Shown: positions 44,838-53,519 of the stretch, in pieces | Layout: each line of letters opens with the position of its first letter | Position numbering within the stretch: the first letter of the stretch is position 1 | Origin: Burkholderia ubonensis | Lineage (GTDB): Bacteria; Pseudomonadota; Gammaproteobacteria; Burkholderiales; Burkholderiaceae | NCBI RefSeq assembly: GCF_902833085.1 | Contig: NZ_CADFEB010000002.1 | Coordinates: forward strand, 558,001-622,000 | Reading direction: 5' to 3' | Length of the DNA: 64,000 nucleotides | Notes under the pieces: model-generated | What the model saw: only the letters and a program-made list of their open reading frames with translations | What the model was told of the DNA's origin: nothing | Database searches by the model: none | Position numbers and translations under genes: made by a program

Positions 44838-45662
44838 ATGCGGCGGCTTCTAGACTTCGGACTCCCTGACTTCGATCCGAATATTGTGCGCCCAACCTTC
44901 CGCCGTTACCGCTATTGCATGCCGCTTGCCGGCCTGACCCTTGCCGCCGCCGCTCACGCGGAGAACGAATACACGATCTCGCTCGGCGGCGGCTTCGCGC
45001 CGCGCTACCAGGGCAGCAGCCAGTATCGCGGCGTCGTCGCGCCGTCGTTTTCCGCGACGTTCGACAACGGCCTGTTCCTCGGCGAGGACGGCGTCGGTTA
45101 CCGGATGAACCTGCCGCACGACGTGTTCGTGTCGGCGGCGGTGAGCTACGATCCGGGCCGCGCGGACGAAAACCGCTTCGACCTGCCGGGCTCCGACTAC
45201 CTGAAGGGGATGGGCCGGATTCCCGGATCGGTGCTCGTCGGCGTGCGCGCCGGCGTGAAACTCTACGGCAATGCGGTGCTGAGCGTGAGGCTCGATGCGC
45301 CCGTCACGCACACGACGCGCGGCGTGTCCGGGCAGGTCGATCTCGCGGTGCCGGTGTTCAAGGCGGCCAAGGACGAGATCGTCGTGACGGGCAGCGTGCA
45401 CGGCGGGTCGGGGCGCTACATGCAGACGTTCTACGGCGTGACGGACGCGCAGGCCGCGTCGAGCCGCTTCCGGCCGTACTCGGCGGGCGGCGGGATCGAC
45501 AGCGTGTCGATGTCGGCCGCGTGGACGCGCGCGGTGTCGCAGCACTGGTCGATCCTCGCGACGGCGGGCGTGTCGCGGCTGCTCGGCCGAGCCGGCAACA
45601 GCCCGATCGTGCAGTCGCGCACCAACTACTACGGGATGGCAGGCGTGAGCTACCGGTTCTGA
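44838..45662 (+). CDS. MipA/OmpV family outer-membrane protein
   Basis: 274 residues from ATG 44838. The signal peptide runs through CMPLAGLTLAAAAHAE and cleaves before ENEYTISLGGGFAPRYQGS, the classic MipA/OmpV opening with the RYxGS motif. The remainder is a beta-barrel of alternating strands ending YYGMAGVSYRF with terminal Phe. Such proteins act in outer-membrane permeability and as scaffolds for murein synthesis in E. coli. It is divergent from the RstAB-like genes; a shorter start at Met of CMPLAG is possible but would leave a poor signal. Confidence 0.88.
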   Translation: MRRLLDFGLPDFDPNIVRPTFRRYRYCMPLAGLTLAAAAHAENEYTISLGGGFAPRYQGSSQYRGVVAPSFSATFDNGLFLGEDGVGYRMNLPHDVFVSAAVSYDPGRADENRFDLPGSDYLKGMGRIPGSVLVGVRAGVKLYGNAVLSVRLDAPVTHTTRGVSGQVDLAVPVFKAAKDEIVVTGSVHGGSGRYMQTFYGVTDAQAASSRFRPYSAGGGIDSVSMSAAWTRAVSQHWSILATAGVSRLLGRAGNSPIVQSRTNYYGMAGVSYRF

Positions 45663-45962
45663 GGGCGATGGGGCGGCCGCAGCGGCACGCTGCGGCTTCA
45701 CCGGCGGATGCGCGGCACGCGCGCCCCACGTGCTTCGTTGAAAACCGCCGTCCTGTAAGATTCGATCCGTCCTGCGCGCTGGTCATGCCGTGAACGTTCG
45801 CGTGGAATCCGCATGAGCGGCAGCATGCGCGATGATGGCGGCCGGCTTCGATCGGCTGGCCACTGCAGCCCAACGGCGCACAGGCGAGCATCGCGCCGTT
45901 CACGCACCGGACGGGAGCGGACCGTTCGTCTAATCCGGCACGCGCCGGAAAGGGAGACCCTC
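45663..45962. other. 300-bp intergenic stretch, no gene seen
   Basis: GC-rich interval between the MipA gene and the I78 lipoprotein. Neither strand has a frame with a convincing start, SD and composition, and no hairpin with T-run was found after MipA. It presumably holds the promoter of the 45963 gene. Confidence 0.4.
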
Positions 45963-46286
45963 ATGAAAAACCTGATTTCGATTGTCGTCGCGATGGTTGC
46001 AGGCGCATCGATTGCCGGTTGTACGAACACCGGCCAGAACACGAAAGAAAACGCGATGCCGAACCGTGGAGGTTCCGAAGCGGCCGCTGCCTGCAAGGCC
46101 GACGCTGCGCCTGACGAGGCATTGGTCGGCAAGTCGGAAGCGGATGCGGCCGCGATGCTCGGCGGTTGCGCGTGGCGCGTCGGCGAGCGTGATGGCCGGT
46201 CGTTGCCGGGAACGATGGACTACCGGGAAGATCGGCGAAACCTCGGCATCAAGGCCGGCAAGGTGATATGGGTGCGTCGCGGTTGA
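45963..46286 (+). CDS. peptidase-inhibitor I78-like lipoprotein
   Basis: 107-residue lipoprotein with lipobox SIAGC (Cys20). After a short linker the domain ALVGKSEADAAAMLGGCAWR, then LPGTMDYREDRRNLGIKAGKVIWVRRG, matches the I78 family (DxRxDRxNI... followed by an Arg-rich end), small proteins proposed to inhibit serine peptidases. ATG 45963 follows AAAGGGAGA. Its molecular target is not known. Next downstream gene is another lipoprotein, likely a separate unit. Confidence 0.8.
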   Translation: MKNLISIVVAMVAGASIAGCTNTGQNTKENAMPNRGGSEAAAACKADAAPDEALVGKSEADAAAMLGGCAWRVGERDGRSLPGTMDYREDRRNLGIKAGKVIWVRRG

Positions 46287-46458
46287 CAGTCGCCCGCCGA
46301 AATGAAGGGAAAGGTATTTGCGCGGATGGACACGCTGCCCGCCGTCGAACCGACCGAGCAGTAATGCGAGCGCCGGACATCTTCGGCGGCCGGGCGGAAT
46401 CGCTACGATCCGCCGTCACCGGTGCAGCAGGACAAGGATGCAAGTTTGCGAGGTATCG

Positions 46459-46944
46459 ATGAAGTTCAGTCAGGGATGGCGCGCGCTGGCACTGGCGGGG
46501 CTCGGCGTGCTGGCGGCGTGCGGCAGGCACGGCGGCGCGGAAGCAGCGGCGGCGCAGCCGCATGCGGTATGCGTCACGGGGTACAACGAGTACGACCGCA
46601 AGCTCCACGAGTTCTGGCTCGACAACGCGCACAAGTCGGGGTGCTTCGGCAATCCGTCAGCGCGGGAAGCGGGCGAAGCGTTCGGCGGCGGCGGTGGCTT
46701 CGCGTGCGGCTGCAAGGTGACGCCGGGCCGCAAGGTGAAACTGTTCTGGGAATTCGCACAGCCGCTGGATGCGATCCAGCGCGGCGTCCCGCCCGAGCGC
46801 AAGACGATCGACGTGACGATTCCGCAGCCGGAGTCGCCCACGTCGCGCTACCTGCGCGTGTATTTCCGGAAGAACGGCGCCGCCGAGCTGCAGTGGGTGG
46901 ACGACATGAACGCACCCGAACTGAAACCGACGCAGGAGAAGTGA
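46459..46944 (+). CDS. DUF3304-like lipoprotein
   Basis: 161-residue lipoprotein: MKFSQGWRALALAGLGVLAACG has lipobox LAAC. The mature part VCVTGYNEYDRKLHEFWLDN followed by GGGGGFACGCKVTPGRKVKL and FWEFAQ agrees with the DUF3304 pattern (a YN... element, central Gly/Cys-rich loop). These lipoproteins are common in Burkholderia, sometimes near type VI secretion effectors, but no such partner is here. Function unknown. Confidence 0.72.
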   Translation: MKFSQGWRALALAGLGVLAACGRHGGAEAAAAQPHAVCVTGYNEYDRKLHEFWLDNAHKSGCFGNPSAREAGEAFGGGGGFACGCKVTPGRKVKLFWEFAQPLDAIQRGVPPERKTIDVTIPQPESPTSRYLRVYFRKNGAAELQWVDDMNAPELKPTQEK

Positions 46945-47048
46945 GCGCCACGGCCGAGATCGACATCGACGCCGTGTACAGCCATTTCGTCGCCGATGCG
47001 TACCACGCGCTGCTGCCGTCGGGCGCTGCGGCGCCCGCGGCCCGCTAG
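46941..47048 (+). CDS. possible 35-residue peptide or gene remnant
   Basis: GTG at 46941 overlaps the DUF3304 stop (GTGA) and the frame continues to 47048 (MSATAEIDIDAVYSHFVADA...). It may be coupled to the lipoprotein or be the leftover N terminus of a lost neighbour. No homology recognised; low support. Confidence 0.25.
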   Translation: MSATAEIDIDAVYSHFVADAYHALLPSGAAAPAAR

Positions 47049-47067
47049 CGTTCCGGACGCGAGCGGA

Positions 47068-48213
47068 TTACTTCGAGATGTACCAAAGCGCGTCCGTGCT
47101 GACGCGCGTGGGCTTCGCGGCAGGCGCCGGGGCAGCCGCCGGCGCCGAGACGGCAGCCGTTGACGGCGCCGCCGACGCAACAGGCACGGCCGCGGGCAAC
47201 GGCGTCGGGGCCGACGACGACTTGGTCACGTACCAGAGGGCATCGGCCGACGCGTTGCTGCGGGCCGTATCCGCCGTCCTTTGGGCCGGCGGCGGCGCGC
47301 TCGCCGCCGCCGTCGCGGCCGTGCGCTGCGCGGCTGCGCCGGCCGGCATCAGCGGGCCCGGCGTCCCCCGCTGCGCGCGCGCCTCATAGGCTCCGAGCTG
47401 GAAGATCAGCGCCTGCGCGGGGCGCGCGAGCACCGCATACGGGAACTGCGGCTCCCACGGCACCAGCACGCGCCCGCCCGGCGTGTCGGCAAAGATCGCC
47501 GGCACGCGCTTCATGTCGCTGAACTGCACATAGACCTTCGCGCCGTCGTCGAACACCTGGATCGGCTTCGCCTGATCCGCGCCGGTCACCGTCCAGCCGA
47601 AGTTGTACGCGCCGGCGGGGCCGGAGGGGGCCGCGGCCGGCGCCGCGGCGCGCGGGCGCGTGGCCTGCGGCGCCGTGACGCTCAGGCTCGCGAACGGGTT
47701 GTACGACTGCGGCGGCGTATAGGACGGCGGAAGGATGGGCATGGGAGAGTCCGGCGTATCCGGAATGGTTTGGATCGCATCATAGACCTTGCGGGCGTAT
47801 GCAAGGCGCTTGTCGGGCGACGCCGAGTTGTACGCCCCGATGGCGTTCCAGGTCGGCCCGAGCTGACGGATGTTCTGCGACAGGATCCACGCGCCGACGA
47901 ACGCGTTGGTGCACGGATCGTACAGGCTCTGCTCGCTGATGCCCTCGCGCGAGAGCGTCGGCAGCCACGAGCTGTTGATCTGCATGAGCCCGATGTCGGT
48001 CGTGCCGTTGGTGTTGGTGTTCACGGCGTTCGTCTTCATGCCGGACTCGACCATCGCGATGCCGCGCACCAGGCTGACGTTGACATGATGGAAGGCGGCG
48101 GCGTCGTCGAGACAGTCGGCGCGGGCAATGCCGTGCATCACGAACGAAATCGCGACGATCGGTGCGATTTTCAGCGTTGCGCTGCGGATCGAAGGGTAAG
48201 TCTGACGCGGCAT
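47068..48213 (-). CDS. lytic transglycosylase fused to a VirB9/TrbG-like domain
   Basis: 381 residues. The N-terminal third is a signal peptide (SFVMHGIARA) and an SLT domain of the VirB1/IagB kind: catalytic Glu56 in AMVESGMK, then TTDIGLMQINSSWLPTL and YNSASPDKRLAYARKVY. A Pro-rich linker leads to about residues 195-290: YNFGWTVTGADQAKPIQVFD and DGAKVYVQFSDMKRVPAIFA match the TrbG/VirB9/CagX outer-membrane channel domain. The rest is a long Ala/Pro-rich tail in which the phrase TDALWYISK/ADALWYVTK occurs twice. Both halves belong to type IV secretion machinery but no other T4SS gene is near. It is divergent from the FecI-like gene. Confidence 0.82.
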   Translation of the reverse strand: MPRQTYPSIRSATLKIAPIVAISFVMHGIARADCLDDAAAFHHVNVSLVRGIAMVESGMKTNAVNTNTNGTTDIGLMQINSSWLPTLSREGISEQSLYDPCTNAFVGAWILSQNIRQLGPTWNAIGAYNSASPDKRLAYARKVYDAIQTIPDTPDSPMPILPPSYTPPQSYNPFASLSVTAPQATRPRAAAPAAAPSGPAGAYNFGWTVTGADQAKPIQVFDDGAKVYVQFSDMKRVPAIFADTPGGRVLVPWEPQFPYAVLARPAQALIFQLGAYEARAQRGTPGPLMPAGAAAQRTAATAAASAPPPAQRTADTARSNASADALWYVTKSSSAPTPLPAAVPVASAAPSTAAVSAPAAAPAPAAKPTRVSTDALWYISK

Positions 48214-48286
48214 GGCAGGTTGGGATGCATTCCGGGCACCCGGTGCAAGGAAATCACGCAAACGCGAAGTGTGCCATAGCGCGCAT

Positions 48287-48406
48287 GCAAATGGCTCGCA
48301 TCAAACTTTCCTTTGCATTTGCCCACCTGCGGTTCCGACCGCGCCATCGTCGCGCGCCGGGCAGTGCTGCGCATTTGCGTATAATAATCATTCTCATTTG
48401 CAAATG
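48287..48406. promoter_or_regulatory. repeated CATTTGC sites and Fur-box-like sequence
   Basis: Four sites carrying CATTTGC or its reverse GCAAATG (48287-48293, 48316-48322, 48372-48378, and a full palindrome CATTTGCAAATG at 48395-48406) lie between the transglycosylase start and the sigma-factor start. Overlapping the last ones, 48377-48395 matches the 19-bp Fur consensus at about 14 positions. It suggests iron-controlled expression of the sigma factor and perhaps a further regulator. Confidence 0.6.
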
Positions 48407-48436
48407 TGATCGCGCGCCCGCGCCCGGAACCCGGCC

Positions 48437-48946
48437 ATGTCCGCTGACAAGCTCCCTCTCTACCGCGAAATCGACGCCCTGTACGTCGACCATCACGCTT
48501 GGCTGCGCGGCTGGCTGAGCCGGAAGCTCGGCTGCGCGCACCACGCGGCCGATCTCGCGCACGACACGTTCATGCGCCTGCTCGCGCGCGACGAGCCGAT
48601 CGGCGCCGACGAGCCGCGCGCGTTCCTGACGACGGTCGCGCAGCGCGTGCTGTACAACCACTGGCGCCGCGAGCAGCTCGAACGCGCGTATCTCGACGCG
48701 CTCGCGCAGCGCCCCGAAACTCACGCACCTTCACCGGAGGAGCGCGCCGTCGTGCTCGAGACGCTGCTCGAAATCGACCGGCTGCTCGGCGGCCTGCCGC
48801 TCGCGGCCAAGCGCGCGTTCCTGCTGTCGCAGCTCGACGGGCTCACGCAGGCCGAGATCGCCGCCGAGCTCGACGTGTCGCTGTCGACGGTCAAGCGCTA
48901 TCTCGTGAAGGCCGGCACGCAGTGCTTCTTCGCGATGGCGGCCTGA
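48437..48946 (+). CDS. ECF sigma factor, FecI-like
   Basis: 169-residue iron-starvation sigma factor. Region 2 reads ALYVDHHAWLRGWLSRKLG then ADLAHDTFMRLLARDE, and region 4 GLTQAEIAAELDVSLSTVKRYL is the -35-binding HTH. It sits immediately before fecR and a TonB receptor with STN domain, the standard cell-surface signalling cascade, and behind a Fur-box-like site. Confidence 0.92.
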   Translation: MSADKLPLYREIDALYVDHHAWLRGWLSRKLGCAHHAADLAHDTFMRLLARDEPIGADEPRAFLTTVAQRVLYNHWRREQLERAYLDALAQRPETHAPSPEERAVVLETLLEIDRLLGGLPLAAKRAFLLSQLDGLTQAEIAAELDVSLSTVKRYLVKAGTQCFFAMAA

Positions 48947-48949
48947 CCG

Positions 48950-49945
48950 ATGGCCGCCCCGGGAACGCCGGCGATTGCGCCGCAGGTCGCGCAGCGCGCG
49001 GTCGAGTGGTGGGTCGATCTGCAGGCCGGCAACACGGACGACGCGTTCGCGACCGACCTCGCGCGGTGGCGCGCGGCGCACGCGAGTCACGACGCCGCAT
49101 GGCGCCACATCGAGGCCGTGCACGGCCGGCTGAACCGGCTGGCCGACGGCCTCGACGCGCCGGCCGCGCGCGCGGCGCTGCTGCCGCCGCACCCGGGCCG
49201 CCGCCGCGCGGCCGTCAAGGCGCTCGCGGTACTGCTGTTCGCGGGCGGCGCCACGTGGATGGCCGATCCGTATCGACACTGGGGGCACTGGGCGGTCCGG
49301 CACGCCGACCTGCGCACCGCGGTCGGCGAACGGCGCACGGTGACGCTGGCCGACCGCACCGTTGTCGTGCTCGATACCGACACCGCGCTCGACGTGCGCT
49401 TCGATGCGACCGAACGGCGGCTGCGCCTGCTGCGCGGCACGATCATGGTGACGAGCGGCCACGACGACCGCCCGGTCGCGCGTGCGCTCGTCGTCGCGAC
49501 CGACGAGGGCGAACTGCGGCCGCTCGGCACGCGCTTCGCGGTGCGCCAGCGCGACGGCGCGAGCCGCATCGAGGTGTTCGCCGGCGCGGTGCGCGTGCAG
49601 CCGTACGGCGCGCCGGCCGGCGCGCGCGTGATCGCCGCGGGCGAGGGCGCCGACTTCACGCGCGACGCGATCGGCGCGAGCGCGCCGCTCGACGCGCATG
49701 CGGCCGCATGGACCGACGGAATGATCGTCGCGTCGCGCATGCGGCTCGCCGACCTCGTCGCCGAGCTCGGCCGCTATCGGCGCGGCAGCCTGCGTTGCGA
49801 CGCATCCGTCGCGGACCTGCGGGTGTCCGGCACGTTTCCGGTCGACGACGCCGATCGCGTGCTCGACACGCTGAAGGCGACGCTGCCGATCGACGTCGCG
49901 TATGCGACCCGCTACTGGGCGACCGTCGTGCGAGCCGGTTCGTGA
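48950..49945 (+). CDS. FecR-like anti-sigma factor
   Basis: 331-residue inner-membrane regulator. The N terminus (AVEWWVDLQAGNTDDAFATDLARWRAAHASHDAAWRHIE) is the DUF4880 anti-sigma domain facing the cytoplasm; one membrane helix follows near residue 90 (LAVLLFAGGATWMA), and the periplasmic FecR domain comes next (DLRTAVGERRTVTLADRTVVVLDTDT). It starts 3 bp after the sigma gene. It relays the signal from the STN domain of the receptor to the sigma factor. Confidence 0.92.
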   Translation: MAAPGTPAIAPQVAQRAVEWWVDLQAGNTDDAFATDLARWRAAHASHDAAWRHIEAVHGRLNRLADGLDAPAARAALLPPHPGRRRAAVKALAVLLFAGGATWMADPYRHWGHWAVRHADLRTAVGERRTVTLADRTVVVLDTDTALDVRFDATERRLRLLRGTIMVTSGHDDRPVARALVVATDEGELRPLGTRFAVRQRDGASRIEVFAGAVRVQPYGAPAGARVIAAGEGADFTRDAIGASAPLDAHAAAWTDGMIVASRMRLADLVAELGRYRRGSLRCDASVADLRVSGTFPVDDADRVLDTLKATLPIDVAYATRYWATVVRAGS

Positions 49946-50060
49946 GCCGCCCGAGAAAAACGCGCTGAAAAAATTTTCCGCCGACCTGAGCTGTTTTCGA
50001 TGTTCGCGTGACATGGGTGATGAAAGCAGCACCGACCCATCGCCTATCCACACCTCGATC

Positions 50061-52571
50061 ATGCCTTCCACTCGTCGTTTTGCCCGCCGCCGACCGGCAG
50101 CCCTCCGCTCCAAGCCGCCGCGCCCGCGCGCGGCCGCATCCGCTGTGCCGCGTAGCCTCGTTCGGCGGCTGGCCGGCGCCGTCCTGCTGTCGGCGCTGCT
50201 GCCGGTGCCCGCGCTGGCCGACGCCGCGCCCGCAACCGCGCAGAACGCATCGCGCCGGCCATTCGACGTGCCGGCCGGCCCGCTCGAGGCGGCGCTCAAT
50301 CGCTTCGGCCGCGACGCGGGCATCCTGCTCGCGTTTCCCGCGGATCTGACGGCCGGCCTGACGAGCGGCGGCGTGCATGGCCGGTTCGACGTCGAAGGCG
50401 CGCTCGACCGCCTGCTCGCGGGCACCGGGCTCGTCGCGCTGCGCCAGCGGGGCGGTGGCTATACGCTGCAGCGCGCAGGCAAGGCGGTGGCCCAGCCGGC
50501 CGCCGTCGGCGCGGAACTGCCGACGATCGCGGTGCGCAGCAGCGCGATCCGCGCGGAAAGCTATCGTCCGCCGCAGGAGGCCGGCGTGCTGCGCTCGGAG
50601 ATCCCGCTGCTCGACACCGCGCAGGCCGTCGCGATCGTGCCGGCGCAGGTGCTGCGCGATCAGCGTCCGCGCAATCTCGACGATGCGCTCGCCAACGTGA
50701 GCGGGATCACGCAGGGCAACACGCTCGCGGGCACGCAGGACACGATCATGAAGCGCGGCTTCGGCGACAACCGCGACGGCTCGATCATGCACAACGGGAT
50801 GCCGGTCGTGCAGGGGCGCTCATTCAACGCCGCGGTCGACAGCGTCGAGGTGCTCAAGGGCCCGACGTCGCTGCTGTATGGCCTGATGGACCCGGGCGGC
50901 GTCGTGAACGTCGTCGCCAAGCAGCCGCAGCTCACGCGCTACAACGCGGTGTCGGTCGGCGGCGCGACCTACGGCCACGGCAAGAACGGCGGCAACGTCA
51001 CGTTCGATTCGACCGGGCCCGTCGGCGACACGCGGCTCGCGTACCGGCTGATCGTCGACCAGTCGAACCAGCAGTACTGGCGCAACTTCGGCGAATACCG
51101 GCAGACCTTCGTCGCGCCGTCGCTCGCGTGGTATGGGCGCGATACGCAGGTCGTGCTGTCCTACGAATATCGCCGGTTCCATTCGCCGTTCGATCGCGGC
51201 ACCGCACTCGACCCGCGCACCAACGCGCCGCTCGACATTCCCGCGCGGCGCCGTCTCGACGAGCCGTTCAACAACATGGACGGCGAATCGCATCTCGCGC
51301 AGCTGTCGGTCGATCACCGGATCGACGCCGACTGGAATGCGCACTTCGGCTACAGCTACAACCGCGAGACCTACGATGCGAACCAGATCCGCATCACGGG
51401 CGTCGATCCCGCGAAAGGCACGCTGTCGCGCAGCAACGATGCGACGCACGGCTCGCTCAGCACCGACAGCTACGGGATCGCGTACGTGAACGGCAAGCTG
51501 ACGCTCGCGGGGATGCGGCACGACGTGCAGCTCGGCGTCGACAGCGAATACCGCCGCATCTATCGCAAGGACATGCTGCGGCAGGCCGTGAAGACGCCGT
51601 TCAGCTACCTGAATCCCGTGTACGGCCTGCTGCCGCCGTCGAGCACGGTGTCCGCGAGCGACAGCGATCAGACCGATACGCTGCACGATGCATCGGTGTT
51701 CTTCCAGGACAGCATCCACGTGACCGACAAGTGGATCGTGTCGGGCGGGATGCGCTTCATCACGTACAACCAGGTCGCGGGCCGCGGCCGGCCGTTCAAG
51801 GCGAACACCGACCTGAGCGGTTCGAAGTGGCTGCCGCGCGCGGGTGTCGTCTACAAGTGGAACGACGCGTTCTCGCTGTATGGCAGCTACTCGCGGTCGC
51901 TGAAGCCGTCGTCGTCGATCGCGCCGATGGGGTCCGGCTTCGTGATCGACGGCGCGACGCCGCCGGAGGAGTCGACCGCGTGGGAGGTCGGCGGCAAGCT
52001 CGACCTGCCGGGCGGCGTGACCGGCACGCTCGCGCTGTTCAACATCGACAAGAAGAACGTGCTGGTGTCGCAGTTCAACGACGCGACGAAGCTCACCGAC
52101 TGGCGCACGTCCGGCAAGGCGCGCTCGCGCGGGATCGAGCTCGACGTGTCGGGCAAGCTCGGCGAACGCTGGAACGTGATCGCGAGCTACGCGTACATCG
52201 ACGCGAAGACGATCGAGGACCCGCTCTACGCGGGCAACCGGCTCTGGAACGTCGCGCGTCACACCGGATCGCTCGCGGCCGTGTACGACGTCGGCACGCT
52301 GACGGGCGGCGACGACCTGCGCATCGGCGCCGCTGCGCGCTACGTCGGCGCGCGGCCCGGCGATTCGGCGAACAGCTTCACGCTGCCGTCGTACGTGCTC
52401 GCCGACGCGTTCGCGACGTACGACACGCGCATCGGCAAGCAGAAGCTGTCGTTCCAGCTCAACGTGAAGAACCTCTTCAATCGCACGTACTACCCGTCGA
52501 GCGCGAACCGCTACTTCGTCGCGGTCGGCGACGCGCGGCAGGTGTCGCTGCTGACGACGCTGCAGTTCTGA
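50061..52571 (+). CDS. TonB-dependent siderophore receptor with STN signalling domain
   Basis: 836-residue outer-membrane receptor. After a basic leader and signal peptide (LLSALLPVPALA), an STN domain begins at FDVPAGPLEAALNRFGRDAG. Then come the plug (DTIMKRGFGDNRDGSIMHNG; VEVLKGPTSLLYGLMDPGGV) and a 22-strand barrel ending LLTTLQF. The FhuA/FoxA-like subgroup takes up hydroxamate-type siderophores. ATG 50061 is used; the upstream frame through the fecR end is rejected. STN plus preceding FecI/FecR means its ligand controls its own transcription. Confidence 0.9.
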   Translation: MPSTRRFARRRPAALRSKPPRPRAAASAVPRSLVRRLAGAVLLSALLPVPALADAAPATAQNASRRPFDVPAGPLEAALNRFGRDAGILLAFPADLTAGLTSGGVHGRFDVEGALDRLLAGTGLVALRQRGGGYTLQRAGKAVAQPAAVGAELPTIAVRSSAIRAESYRPPQEAGVLRSEIPLLDTAQAVAIVPAQVLRDQRPRNLDDALANVSGITQGNTLAGTQDTIMKRGFGDNRDGSIMHNGMPVVQGRSFNAAVDSVEVLKGPTSLLYGLMDPGGVVNVVAKQPQLTRYNAVSVGGATYGHGKNGGNVTFDSTGPVGDTRLAYRLIVDQSNQQYWRNFGEYRQTFVAPSLAWYGRDTQVVLSYEYRRFHSPFDRGTALDPRTNAPLDIPARRRLDEPFNNMDGESHLAQLSVDHRIDADWNAHFGYSYNRETYDANQIRITGVDPAKGTLSRSNDATHGSLSTDSYGIAYVNGKLTLAGMRHDVQLGVDSEYRRIYRKDMLRQAVKTPFSYLNPVYGLLPPSSTVSASDSDQTDTLHDASVFFQDSIHVTDKWIVSGGMRFITYNQVAGRGRPFKANTDLSGSKWLPRAGVVYKWNDAFSLYGSYSRSLKPSSSIAPMGSGFVIDGATPPEESTAWEVGGKLDLPGGVTGTLALFNIDKKNVLVSQFNDATKLTDWRTSGKARSRGIELDVSGKLGERWNVIASYAYIDAKTIEDPLYAGNRLWNVARHTGSLAAVYDVGTLTGGDDLRIGAAARYVGARPGDSANSFTLPSYVLADAFATYDTRIGKQKLSFQLNVKNLFNRTYYPSSANRYFVAVGDARQVSLLTTLQF

Positions 52572-52633
52572 TTTCGGACCACGTATTACCCGCTTGCCGC
52601 GCGGTTTGTCGCGCGGACCTGGAGAACATCGCA

Positions 52634-53416
52634 ATGAACACGAACCTGAAGAACGAACCGGTGCGCGGGCTGTCGCGCGCACGGCGCGGCGCACTGCGCG
52701 CGATCGCGAGCGGCGCGCTCGCGCTGGGGATGAGCGTCGCGGGCATTGCGCCGGCCACCGCGACTAGCGCGACCGCCGCAGCCGACACGCAGGCCGCCGT
52801 CACGCGCGTCGCGATGCTCGTGCAGCTCGGCGGGCCGAACCTGAAGGTCGACGAACGCGTCGGCGCGCATCTGGAAACGCGCGGCTACGCGGTGCGTTTC
52901 GTCGACCAGGCCGCGACGCCCGACGCGGCGCGCGACGCCGATCTGGTGATCATCTCGTCGACCGTGTCGTCGAAGCACGTCGCGGCCGGCTGGCGCACGC
53001 TCGACAAGCCGCTCGTGACCTGGGAAAACGATCTGCTCGACGATCTCGCGATGACGGGCAAGCGTCATGACGTCGACTTCGGCGAAACCGGCAAGGAACG
53101 CTACGTGTGGCTCGTCAACGCGCCGCATCCGGTCGCGGCCGGGCTGCCGGCCGGCGTGACGAACGTGTACGGCAAGCAGGCGCCGATGAGCTGGGGCAAG
53201 CCGGGGCTCGGCGCGAGCATCATCGCGACCGTGTACGGGCAGCCGGACAAGGCCGCGATCTTCGCGTACGAAAAGGGCGCGACGATGGACTACGAAGCGC
53301 TCGCGCCGGCGCGGCGCGTGATGTTCTTCCTCGACAACGACACGTTCGTCAATCTGTCGCCGGCCGGCCTCGCGCTGTTCGACGCGGCGATCGACTGGGC
53401 GGCCGGGCGGCGCTGA
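52634..53416 (+). CDS. exported protein, GATase1/ThuA-like fold, next to the siderophore receptor
   Basis: 260 residues with a long N-terminal export region (ASGALALGMSVAGIAPATA). The core VTRVAMLVQLGGPNLKVDER, DADLVIISSTVSSKHVAAGW and LVTWENDLLDDLAMTG has the alternating strand/turn pattern of glutamine-amidotransferase-like Rossmann proteins, but no catalytic Cys nucleophile is apparent. It lies 62 bp after the TonB receptor with an SD (TGGAG) and likely belongs to the same operon. A role in releasing iron or processing the ligand is conjecture. Confidence 0.68.
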   Translation: MNTNLKNEPVRGLSRARRGALRAIASGALALGMSVAGIAPATATSATAAADTQAAVTRVAMLVQLGGPNLKVDERVGAHLETRGYAVRFVDQAATPDAARDADLVIISSTVSSKHVAAGWRTLDKPLVTWENDLLDDLAMTGKRHDVDFGETGKERYVWLVNAPHPVAAGLPAGVTNVYGKQAPMSWGKPGLGASIIATVYGQPDKAAIFAYEKGATMDYEALAPARRVMFFLDNDTFVNLSPAGLALFDAAIDWAAGRR

Positions 53417-53519
53417 CGAAGCGGGCGAATACACGCGAAGCAAGCAGGTGGATTCGATCCGCCGGGTCCATTGGGTGCGAGAATGCGGGCGTTCACCGCA
53501 TCGTTTCGAGAGAATCCGA

